From Pedobacter paludis (GTDB lineage Bacteria; Bacteroidota; Bacteroidia; Sphingobacteriales; Sphingobacteriaceae), in contig NZ_QGNY01000001.1 in NCBI RefSeq assembly GCF_003173575.1, positions 124,001 to 188,000 on the forward strand: 64,000 nt of DNA. The letters run 5' to 3'. The translations under genes and the position numbers were made by a program. How positions within the stretch are numbered: position 1 is the stretch's first letter; each line of letters starts with the position of its first letter. Positions 52,301-59,692 of this stretch are shown here, in pieces. The notes under the pieces were generated by a model. It was given only the letters and a program-made list of their open reading frames with translations, was not told the origin of the DNA and did no database searches.

Positions 52301-55257
52301 TCTTCGGCAATATTCCACTGTATAAGGGTTTGTTGTGCGGAGAAGGAAAGGATTTCTTTTGAATAATTGGCTAAAAGCGATGTGCTTAGTTCATCTCTTT
52401 TTAAACCATGTGCGGCCAGACCAATTACTTGGGCATGTACCTGCTCAAAAGAGTCGGTTTCCAACATGCTGGCCGGTAAGTCGGGCAAGTGGGTAAGCAG
52501 TTTAGCCATTTGGTTAAAGGCAAGCTGTTCTTCTCTTGTTGCAAGCGTGTCTTCTAGCTTTAAATATTGTTTAGTGCTGTTACAAAGTTGTATTTGTTCA
52601 CTTAGCAAATTAGTTAAGGTATTCAATAGCTCACCAGCCTCTTGTTTGGTAGATGGAACATATTGTTTGGGTTCCATTTCACTTAAAGGATGTTGGTGTG
52701 CTTTACCAATCATTTTGGCTGCTGCTGCTATTTCTTCTACCGTATCCTGCCAATTGCGCAGTTGCTCTTTATCAAATGAAGCAAATGCATTGCTAGGGAA
52801 GTAGATGAGGTTTTCTACCGCAGTGATCTTGCTATATTCGGTAAATAGTTCAAATAATGAGAAGTCGAAATTATTTTTCTGATGGAGCGTTTCTACATAA
52901 CCATTCAGTTCATTTCTTAGCTGATAGAGCCGTTCGGCTTCCATTGCAAAATCTCCGGGTGCACTGTTTTTGGGTGCCTCGCTGGCAGCCTTAAGCTGTT
53001 GAAGTACATCAGACTTTTTAGATTTATTGGAATGTAATTCTAAACAGAAAGGTCGAATACCAATAGATTCTAATCTGCTTTCTACCACATCCAAAGCCGC
53101 TTTTTTTGCCGCTACGAAAAGTACTTTCTTACCCATGTAGAGGGCGTTGGCAATAATGTTAGTAATGGTTTGCGATTTTCCCGTGCCGGGAGGGCCATGT
53201 AAAACAAAACTTTTTCCTTGTGCTGCACTTAATATGGCCTGTAGTTGAGAAGAGTCTGTGCTGATGGGCAATGCGAGCTGTGATGGATGTAACTGTGCAT
53301 CCGAAATTTCGGTTACACTGGCATTTTCTTCAGGTTCCCATTCTAGCTTTCCAGATACCAAGCTAGCCACCACTTTGTTTTTGCAGAGCTGTTCAGCATT
53401 GTTGTGGATATCGTTCCAAAGGATAAACTTGCTAAATGAAAAGGTGCCTAATAATGCCTGTTCTTCTACATCCCACCTCGATTTGGCCATAATAGCCTGG
53501 CGAATGATATTAAAAACAGATTGTACATCTACACCACTTTCATCTCTTGGTAAGTTTTCCAGTCCACCAATACTGATCCCAAAATCTTGGCGCAGCATTT
53601 CCAAAAGGGTGATGTTCATGATTGTTTCTTCCTCACGACTTCTGATGACATATCCTTTCTGTGCCGATTTTCTGATGATTTCAACGGGTAAAAGCAAGAT
53701 AGGGGCGTATCTAGGTCGCTCACTTGCATCGGTCTCATACCACTTCAGCATACCCAACGCCACATATAAGGTGTTGGCACCGTTTTCTTCTAACGCAGTT
53801 CTAGATGCACGGTAAAGATGTGTAAGTGCGTAGCCAATTTCGTTTTCGCTTAAGTAGCTGCGTAGTCGTTTATGGCTTAGCTCATGCTTTACCAAATCTG
53901 CAATAGGATCTGATTGATGTAGCGACTGGTAAACACCGCTATCTCTTACTTGATTGTTCCAGTCGCTGGGTTTGGCCAATACTTGAAACTCTTCGCCATC
54001 AGCCAAGGCGTCCTCTAGTTTAGCACAGTTGATGGTGATAAACTGTATCACACTTTTGGTAATGCGGATGTTCAGCAAACTATTCCTTAAAGTAAGATCC
54101 AGTAATTTTCTTTCCCAAAGGCGTTGCTTAGAAACTTCAATTTTTTCAGCATGTAACAATCGCTCGCCAATGGATATCTCTTCGGGTAATTGGTTTTCAC
54201 GCAAGGGTTGGGCCTCTTCCTGTATTTGCCAGCCCAAGTTGGTAAAGGCACGGAGTGGGAGGGGACGAATACTGCCAAATCTGGCTCTTTTGACATCAAT
54301 AAACAGCACAAAATCAGCTGTGTTTATCATTTTTAGTTCTGCGGAACTCACTGCCTGATCAAAGGTGTATGTTTGTCCGGCGTTCATACAGGTCGCTTCT
54401 ATCAAGCATATTTCGCCAATGCCGTCCACAACCCTTTTTGTTAATAATGACGGGTCATCGTTCACTACATCGGCAAACGACTCTTCTACTAACCAAGCGC
54501 CAGCAAAAGCATGTCCTTTAATCACCACTATAATTGGATGAATGCCTACCGCTTCTAAACAAGCGCCATACAATAAGGATAGGTCTAGGCAGTTGGCTAA
54601 TTTATTTTCAAAAATGGCATCTGCCAATCTTATTCTTTGGCCCTGTTCTTCAAAACTTGCAGGAACGCTACAATAGACTATTTGTAGGTTGGCGATGGTT
54701 TCAAAAATCGCAGCCATCTGTTTCCTCACCCTATTTGGGTTGCGGCTTTGGTAATCGTCAAAAGATGGATTGCCGGTCCACTTGCCCAGTAGGGAAGATG
54801 CTTGATGAATAATTTTTGGGATCTGTTGGTTGTTGGGTGTAACAAATGCGGCCATGATTTCAGGCAAAATGCTTACTCCAGGCCATTGATCAAACGGCAG
54901 TACATCTATAGTATAAGTTTGCTGAAAAGTAATTTCATCACCAATTCGTATAGTTAAGCTCAACTTCCCAGTTATTCTTTCAGTTAGTTCGGCCAAAAAC
55001 TTAGTAGATACTAATAATGGTATGTTGGTAAATTGTTGGCTCTGGGCAGGCCCTAAAAATGCTACTTCTGCTTTCCAAATTTCTGCAAAATCTGGTTCGG
55101 ACGAGATGGTTAAACCAATGTCTTTCCAATCATTTTCACTGTGATTGGTGATGGTAAGTTCCCTAATGGTGGGTACATGGTTTTGCTGAAAAGCATAGTT
55201 GATGGCTGGGGTGTAAATAAAGTTTACTTCTTGGCCAGAGCGCATTGTTTTATCCAT
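49384..55257 (-). CDS. giant transglutaminase-like / DUF4011 / SF1 helicase / nuclease / DUF3320 protein
   Basis: A 1957-residue protein. Residues ~1-120 are beta-rich; ~130-330 form a transglutaminase-like domain with C223 (ANCLDLSLLYGACLEAVG), H249 (VIKGHAF) and E287 (CLIEAT). DUF4011 spans ~375-600 (WERKLLDLTLRNSLLNI). The superfamily 1 helicase has Walker A 688-695 (GPPGTGKS) and DEAS at 1326-1329, with a long coiled insert between and GDERDIILFS later. A MTES_1575/Vsr-like nuclease lies at ~1615-1700 (KIDLAIVD, ILGILTDG, VLQQLGWNIHKVWS) and DUF3320 at ~1815-1850. DUF4011-helicase-Vsr proteins are reported as single-gene antiphage proteins (Hhe type, from memory). The nuclease E-x-D motif usually read as GIECDG is GILTDG here. 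Confidence 0.85.
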   Translation of the reverse strand: MDKTMRSGQEVNFIYTPAINYAFQQNHVPTIRELTITNHSENDWKDIGLTISSEPDFAEIWKAEVAFLGPAQSQQFTNIPLLVSTKFLAELTERITGKLSLTIRIGDEITFQQTYTIDVLPFDQWPGVSILPEIMAAFVTPNNQQIPKIIHQASSLLGKWTGNPSFDDYQSRNPNRVRKQMAAIFETIANLQIVYCSVPASFEEQGQRIRLADAIFENKLANCLDLSLLYGACLEAVGIHPIIVVIKGHAFAGAWLVEESFADVVNDDPSLLTKRVVDGIGEICLIEATCMNAGQTYTFDQAVSSAELKMINTADFVLFIDVKRARFGSIRPLPLRAFTNLGWQIQEEAQPLRENQLPEEISIGERLLHAEKIEVSKQRLWERKLLDLTLRNSLLNIRITKSVIQFITINCAKLEDALADGEEFQVLAKPSDWNNQVRDSGVYQSLHQSDPIADLVKHELSHKRLRSYLSENEIGYALTHLYRASRTALEENGANTLYVALGMLKWYETDASERPRYAPILLLPVEIIRKSAQKGYVIRSREEETIMNITLLEMLRQDFGISIGGLENLPRDESGVDVQSVFNIIRQAIMAKSRWDVEEQALLGTFSFSKFILWNDIHNNAEQLCKNKVVASLVSGKLEWEPEENASVTEISDAQLHPSQLALPISTDSSQLQAILSAAQGKSFVLHGPPGTGKSQTITNIIANALYMGKKVLFVAAKKAALDVVESRLESIGIRPFCLELHSNKSKKSDVLQQLKAASEAPKNSAPGDFAMEAERLYQLRNELNGYVETLHQKNNFDFSLFELFTEYSKITAVENLIYFPSNAFASFDKEQLRNWQDTVEEIAAAAKMIGKAHQHPLSEMEPKQYVPSTKQEAGELLNTLTNLLSEQIQLCNSTKQYLKLEDTLATREEQLAFNQMAKLLTHLPDLPASMLETDSFEQVHAQVIGLAAHGLKRDELSTSLLANYSKEILSFSAQQTLIQWNIAEEKWFLPRWMKQNSLLKPLKRLSLSGKLDKDSVKETLQQVIDFQTEQEHIDKATFLPLLLGFMWKDGSPDWKAIATSSEHLIQINKAASLIVKTGSAATWRKKLALAFDEGTKAYLDRNSKTFKALLLTKDEILATTDKLSGLLNIDFDEVKGPNDWLSYLNEKAISWRSNLEQLKDWYNWTALRTKAANNGLSPVTSAFETGSVSTAEIIPQAYKAMYRAAADYIFEQSPLLTTFNSQLFEDKINRFRAISKKFEELTKAELYARLAAKIPSFTKEASQSSEVGMLQRAIKNNGRALSIRKLFDSIPDLLPRLTPCMLMSPISVAQYFDAESAKFDLVIFDEASQMPTCEAVGAIARAGSVIVVGDPKQMPPTNFFSNNNFDEDNVDKEDLESILDDCLALSMPSQHLLWHYRSKHESLIAFSNAKYYENKLLTFPSTDDIISKVQHVAVAGHYDKGKSRQNKFEAKAIIDEVVRRLSDAELATKSIGIVTFSSVQQTLIEDLLNEVFSLRPDLERIALEADEPIFIKNLENVQGDERDIILFSIGYGPDENGNVSHNFGPINREGGWRRLNVAVSRARYEMIVFSTLKSEQIDLNRTNSEGVMGLKAFLAYAEKGKVALPVRSKIGNSDGMGYEHVIAQELIKHGYEVHSQIGCSAYKIDLAIVDKKNSSSYILGILTDGKNYQRAHTSKDREVTQLSVLQQLGWNIHKVWSIEWWEKPDRVTNDILEAIRLAENDELRAAIIPQPAPNPEKEVSINALTKNEPIKNDEVLQTSIINKVEADRETPNFYTLTNLAAINADSSDEFFWGQNREKIKKQISDVLETEWPISKNLLCKRVLNAWNISRMGTRISYHFQTLLDEMHLSAINDAHREFFWPNESKPEDYKRYRIPKNDLEKRDADDLPAEEVANAVSEILGHQISLTKADLIRETGKLFGYARVGTNVEYAMAQGINKAIDLGIAKENNGRIVFNA

Positions 55258-55301
55258 GAGGTTAAGGTAGTAAAAGTATGTGGGAACTTAAAGGTACTGC
55301 G

Positions 55302-55329
55302 AGCTCATCTTTGTTGGTGAAGATGAGCT
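55302..55329. other. hairpin between ABC operon and helicase gene
   Basis: A perfect 10-bp inverted repeat AGCTCATCTT / AAGATGAGCT with 8-nt loop and no T-run on either strand. It may be a weak terminator for the leftward ABC operon or an RNA hairpin in the helicase leader. Confidence 0.45.
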
Positions 55330-55337
55330 GGTGGTAG

Positions 55338-55369
55338 GGTAGCTTTGGTTAAGGATCGAGGTAGCTTTG
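55338..55369. repeat. 10-bp direct repeat upstream of helicase gene
   Basis: GGTAGCTTTG occurs at 55338-55347 and 55360-55369, 22 bp apart, about 80-110 bases before the helicase start. It is a possible regulator site. Confidence 0.4.
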
Positions 55370-55405
55370 TTTCATGATAGGATATTAGAAACACTAATTA
55401 TCGCT

Positions 55406-57706
55406 CTATACTGTTGCTAGTTCCTTTAAATTGACACGTTTTTCCGAGAGGTTATAATTTTTAAATTTATACCTCATGAAGGCTGACATCATATCTTCAT
55501 GAGTGGACATAATAATTTGATTATCGTAGAATTCATTTCTTAGCAAATCAATAAAACCATATAGATTTAATTCGTCCATAGTTTGTACCGGATCGTCTAT
55601 TAAAATTAATTTGTTTTGGGAGTACTTTTTGTGTAGTGCTAGAGTGAAAGAAATAATTAATGCAGACAATTGCCCAGAACTCATCGTAAATATAGCGTCA
55701 TAGGTTTTGTGTGATCCTGTTTGGAAACGTATTCCCTCTTTTTCGGAAAAGATAAACAGCCCTATCCCACCTTGAAAAGATTGCATAATCCTACCTGAAT
55801 ATATATGGAATACTGTTTCTATATCTTTAATTATTTTTTTCTCATAAGATTTTAAAGATGAGTTATATGTACTTTTTAATCTATTCAATTTTTGAGAAAC
55901 CTCCTTTGCTGTGTCTCTCCTTTTTGTTACCTCTAGTAATTGGCCAGATTTAGTTTGTAAAATTTGATTTTGACTTAATGATAATTTATGAGATAGATAT
56001 CTTTTCTTTGCTTCAATTTGTTTAATAGTCACAGGATCTACTTGATCAAATTCGTTGTTGAAATATTCTCGGAAATATTCTAAAAAATAAGATTCTATCA
56101 ATTCTGTATTACTCGTGTCTTTTATAACTAAGATTTCGTTCTTGAATAGCTCTAATTTGTTAGCTACATTTAGTATTTGTTCGTCACTTAGATATTGTGA
56201 ATAATCAATCTCAAGAATACTAAGGACTTTTATAAGGTCATTAAAATGATTGTCCTCTAAATCAAGTAACTGTGAAGCAAATTCTTTATTGTAATTAAGA
56301 GAAGTTAGGCGAATATTTATCAGCTCTATTATTTGTTTAATAGTTTCAGATTTAAATTCTGTAAATGTTTCCTGAAGACGATTGTTTTTATCAGAGTTGA
56401 TCTCCTTGATTTGTTCAGATTTAGTTTCGATTTGAAGAAGTAGCGTTTCAATGTTTTTCCAGTCATAGCCACACAAAACACATTCTCGAGTAGAAACCCC
56501 AGCTTCTCTTAGGTCGGTAAGTTCATCGATTAAATCATTTCTGGATTTAGAGATGTCTGAATAAATTCTATCTAATCCAGAGAGTTCCTTATGACTAGAA
56601 ATAAGTGCCTGTTTGGTTGAAGAAAAAGTAGTTTTTAAATCACTTGGAATGAAGTCATACGGATTCAAGTCTATTGATTCTTCCACTGTATTATGACTCA
56701 GTGATTCCAGTTGCTTAATTGTACTTTCAAGACCTGTCACTTTAGTCCGTAGCTCCCTTATTTCTTCTTTTTTAGATAAAAAATTTTGAAATTTAAAAAA
56801 GTTATTGACCAGATTTTCATTTTCTAAAAGGTAATCAACAGCTCTATTTTTTCTATATTGAATGAACAGACTTTTTCGTTCAACAAATACTTTTATTCGA
56901 TCAAGAACTCCATCAACGCCTATAACATTCAAATAGTCGAATGTTGTCGGATCGATTTCCTCCTGATCCCAAAATAAATCTTTTTTTTCTAATAACTTTA
57001 CAAAAGAAGTTGGAGTTTCATCAGCAATGATATTAATCTTTATTTGATTTATTTCCTGATCAAGAACTTTAATATTTTCGTTTTCTACGGTAGTTATAGC
57101 ATCAAACCTCTTTTTTAGATCATCAATTCGCTTTATTTTTTGTTCAAATTCATTTAAATCGAATAGGTGACCGATATGGCTTTTTCTTTTTCTGTCATCG
57201 TGTTTAAGCAGAAATAAGGCTTCTTCCTGTTCCACATAGTTTAAAAACTGAAAATTAGATTTGTAATTTTTGCCTAATAAGTCTGTTAAAAATAGATTTT
57301 CGTCCTCTATAGAAGTTCTATTCTCAGACAAAAAATCATCTTTTGTAAACAGCTTGTATACGGAAAAATTTATGTAAGGTTCTATGTGAGCTGCATCTGC
57401 ATACCGCTCCAACATATAGAGTTCGTCATTTTTAATAAGTTCAATTGTGACCAAAATATCTTTGCCTATTCCGTTTGAATGTTGAAATGGATTTTCAGAA
57501 AAAACCTGTCTTCCATCAATCAGTTTTGCCTTTAGGTCTTCATACCTTCTTATTTTGCCTGTAAAAACTAATTCTATAGCATCATAAATAGTTGTTTTTC
57601 CAAATCCATTAGGGCCGTCAAATACAATAATGTCAGATGAATTAAAATTTATCGTAGTGTCTTCGAATACCTTAAAATTCTGAATTCTAATTCTGTTAAT
57701 CTTCAT
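55406..57706 (-). CDS. Rad50-like ABC ATPase of an ABC-three-component-like system
   Basis: A 766-residue SMC/Rad50-type ATPase: Walker A GPNGFGKTT (31-39), coiled coils flanking a zinc-hook motif C409-V-L-C412-G, ABC signature MSSGQLS (676-679), Walker B LILIDDP (700-706) and H-switch His736 (STHED). It is smaller than SbcC and lies last in a four-gene overlapping operon, as in the ABC-3C conflict systems. It probably senses or remodels nucleic acid and licenses the effector. It overlaps the preceding gene by 11 bases. Confidence 0.85.
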   Translation of the reverse strand: MKINRIRIQNFKVFEDTTINFNSSDIIVFDGPNGFGKTTIYDAIELVFTGKIRRYEDLKAKLIDGRQVFSENPFQHSNGIGKDILVTIELIKNDELYMLERYADAAHIEPYINFSVYKLFTKDDFLSENRTSIEDENLFLTDLLGKNYKSNFQFLNYVEQEEALFLLKHDDRKRKSHIGHLFDLNEFEQKIKRIDDLKKRFDAITTVENENIKVLDQEINQIKINIIADETPTSFVKLLEKKDLFWDQEEIDPTTFDYLNVIGVDGVLDRIKVFVERKSLFIQYRKNRAVDYLLENENLVNNFFKFQNFLSKKEEIRELRTKVTGLESTIKQLESLSHNTVEESIDLNPYDFIPSDLKTTFSSTKQALISSHKELSGLDRIYSDISKSRNDLIDELTDLREAGVSTRECVLCGYDWKNIETLLLQIETKSEQIKEINSDKNNRLQETFTEFKSETIKQIIELINIRLTSLNYNKEFASQLLDLEDNHFNDLIKVLSILEIDYSQYLSDEQILNVANKLELFKNEILVIKDTSNTELIESYFLEYFREYFNNEFDQVDPVTIKQIEAKKRYLSHKLSLSQNQILQTKSGQLLEVTKRRDTAKEVSQKLNRLKSTYNSSLKSYEKKIIKDIETVFHIYSGRIMQSFQGGIGLFIFSEKEGIRFQTGSHKTYDAIFTMSSGQLSALIISFTLALHKKYSQNKLILIDDPVQTMDELNLYGFIDLLRNEFYDNQIIMSTHEDMMSAFMRYKFKNYNLSEKRVNLKELATV

Positions 57707-58376
57707 TTGGTAATATTGCTTTTAATTTTTCAAGAATAGTTTCATTGGTCATTGAGTTAAAATCTTCATCATTTAGCATAAAAAAATCCTGCTCCAAAAT
57801 TTCGTCAAGTGGATTGTTTCCAATAGACCTTTTGTTTATTTCTTCGAGAGATTTCAGGTTATTTGTTTGTGTAATTCTTATTTTAATAAAAGGTATTTTA
57901 ATAGCTATTCGATAGACCAATGACTCAAATGAGTTAGCATCAAAATTCGTTTTGTGCTGTTCAAATATTTCGTCTTTTAAAATAAGGGATTCAATGCCAG
58001 TAAGTACATTTGATTCGCCAATAGCAGCATTTAAATTTTTTAATTCTTCGTCGGTGTAATAAATTATACTTTTCTTAAAGTGATATGGATTCTCTTCAAT
58101 TTGTAGCAGATAATCAAATTTAACATCTTCTAGTTTTGGAACCTTATTCAGTATTAACAGGTTTACGTTTTTATCAAAAGTCTGTTCTTGTACGAGTTCT
58201 TTCGTTTTTACAAATACTTCTATTTGGTCGTTTAATACATTATTGATGTTATCGCCATCATAATGAGCAATAACCCAGTAATTTTTTTTCTCTTTCAAAA
58301 CATAGATTTTGAAATCTATATTTGGTTTTTCTTCTAGCTCTGCAGCTACAAATATTCTGGTTATTAGATCAATCAT
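57696..58376 (-). CDS. middle component of the ABC operon (226 aa, unknown)
   Basis: Not recognised by itself. A soluble, acidic 226-residue protein (start MIDLITRIFVAAELEEKPNIDFKIYVLKEKKNYWV) with an alpha/beta look and no catalytic motif seen. It overlaps both neighbours (8 bases upstream, 11 bases downstream), so its dose is tied to theirs. Its place between the effector-like genes and the ATPase fits the so-called middle components of ABC-3C systems, which are adaptor-like. Confidence 0.7.
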   Translation of the reverse strand: MIDLITRIFVAAELEEKPNIDFKIYVLKEKKNYWVIAHYDGDNINNVLNDQIEVFVKTKELVQEQTFDKNVNLLILNKVPKLEDVKFDYLLQIEENPYHFKKSIIYYTDEELKNLNAAIGESNVLTGIESLILKDEIFEQHKTNFDANSFESLVYRIAIKIPFIKIRITQTNNLKSLEEINKRSIGNNPLDEILEQDFFMLNDEDFNSMTNETILEKLKAILPNED

Positions 58377-58881
58377 TTAATTTGTTTTTTGCTGTTTCTA
58401 AATCAATTAAGCTGACTTTTTTCCATTGGATGATTTTTGTTTCATTTTCAACTTCTCCAGTATCGACATTGTTAACGTGGCTGACATTGTTTGCACACGC
58501 TTCAATATCCTCTACATTGCAGGCAGAAGTAATTAAGTAGTCAGAATTAAAAGGAACTTCTACCATTTCACTGAGAGCCGTTTTCATTATGCGTTCACTT
58601 ACTCTTTTCTTATTATTTTCATCATTGGGATAATTTATGGAAGTTGGGAAATACTGTTTGCTTTGAGAACAAACCCAACCAATTCCATCACCTCTATTAG
58701 ATTCTTTAATAGCTAATAATGTTTGATAAAAAGAATCTTTCATTTCATCTTCATTGAGGCTTAAGTCCGTATATTGCTGTAAGTTCCCATAAGAAACACT
58801 CTTATGAGGTCTTATATTTTGTAGAAATTCTTTGAAAGCGGTAGTATCGTAAGAATTGAAAAGTATCGAATATTTATTCAT
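58369..58881 (-). CDS. second middle component of the ABC operon (170 aa, unknown)
   Basis: Not recognised by itself. A 170-residue soluble protein (start MNKYSILFNSYDTTAFKEFLQNIRP) with the phrase GDGIGWVCSQSKQYFPTSINYP and an acidic end. It overlaps the upstream effector gene by 8 bases and the downstream gene by 8 bases. By position it is another small component of the system. No enzymatic motif is visible. Confidence 0.7.
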   Translation of the reverse strand: MNKYSILFNSYDTTAFKEFLQNIRPHKSVSYGNLQQYTDLSLNEDEMKDSFYQTLLAIKESNRGDGIGWVCSQSKQYFPTSINYPNDENNKKRVSERIMKTALSEMVEVPFNSDYLITSACNVEDIEACANNVSHVNNVDTGEVENETKIIQWKKVSLIDLETAKNKLND

Positions 58882-59662
58882 TTTTGGTTTTTAATTCGGG
58901 ACTTAATTGATCTTCTACACAATCCACGCAAAACTCCTGGTAATATCGATTAAGATTATTTCTAATCTTGCTTTCAAAATAAATTTCGTCTTGAACAAGC
59001 GAAGCTATATCTGTTCTTAATGCATTTAAGAAATTGTGTAGAGGAATAGGATTGTCATACGCAGCATTTCTTATAGCAGTCCCACCATGATTCAGGGCGT
59101 GAATATATATTACCTTGTCAGACACATTTTTTTCTAGTATTTCGCTTAATAATTGGACAGTATCTGGATTATTATTACCACCAATATTATACTTTTGAAG
59201 TACTAAGCTAATTTGCTCCTTAATTTTTACATCAATATCATTTAAGGAACATGATTCGGCATCATTTTCATATTCATAAATTTCCATCTTTGGATGCAAA
59301 ACCTTAATTTCTGCTTTAGTTTTTTCATTTTGATTTGCGAGATGAAAAAATGCTTCAACAGTTTGTAGTCCAATAGCTGTCCACTTTTCTTCTAATTGTT
59401 CAAAATCTTCTTTATAAGTAGAGTATAACGCACTTTTGACGGCTTTAACCTGATGCATGGAAATAGGAGTATGTCCTCCAGTAGCAATTGATTTTAGTAT
59501 GGTAAAATCTTCTATGGAATCTATTTGAAGCACCAATTCATTTATTTCATTTTCAGTTTTTATGTTTAGTTGCTTCAATATGTGGTAGAGTGCGACTCTA
59601 CCCTGGTAAATGAATCCGCTCCATGTTGGTATTGCGGTATGTGGCAATGATTGTTTAGCCAT
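58874..59662 (-). CDS. REase-like effector candidate of the ABC operon
   Basis: A 262-residue protein beginning AIPTWSGFIYQGRVALYHIL, the entry motif shared by DUF4297/Cap4-like and ABC-3C nucleases. It is followed by an acidic D48-x2-E51-D52 and then H70-Q71-V72-K73. This D...QxK pattern matches the Mrr/Cap4 variant of the restriction-endonuclease fold. The C-terminal ~100 residues are helical and end with a CxxC pair (FCVDCVED). It is the first gene of the four-gene set, 30 bases after sbcC. The nuclease role is inferred from motif spacing only. Confidence 0.65.
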   Translation of the reverse strand: MAKQSLPHTAIPTWSGFIYQGRVALYHILKQLNIKTENEINELVLQIDSIEDFTILKSIATGGHTPISMHQVKAVKSALYSTYKEDFEQLEEKWTAIGLQTVEAFFHLANQNEKTKAEIKVLHPKMEIYEYENDAESCSLNDIDVKIKEQISLVLQKYNIGGNNNPDTVQLLSEILEKNVSDKVIYIHALNHGGTAIRNAAYDNPIPLHNFLNALRTDIASLVQDEIYFESKIRNNLNRYYQEFCVDCVEDQLSPELKTKNE

Positions 59663-59692
59663 CTTGTTTATTTATTATTGATTAATCTATAT

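Noticed and set aside
50681..54358. Several plus-strand frames of 80-185 codons inside the helicase gene
   Set aside because: They are antisense shadows of a long coding region with coherent domains on the minus strand.
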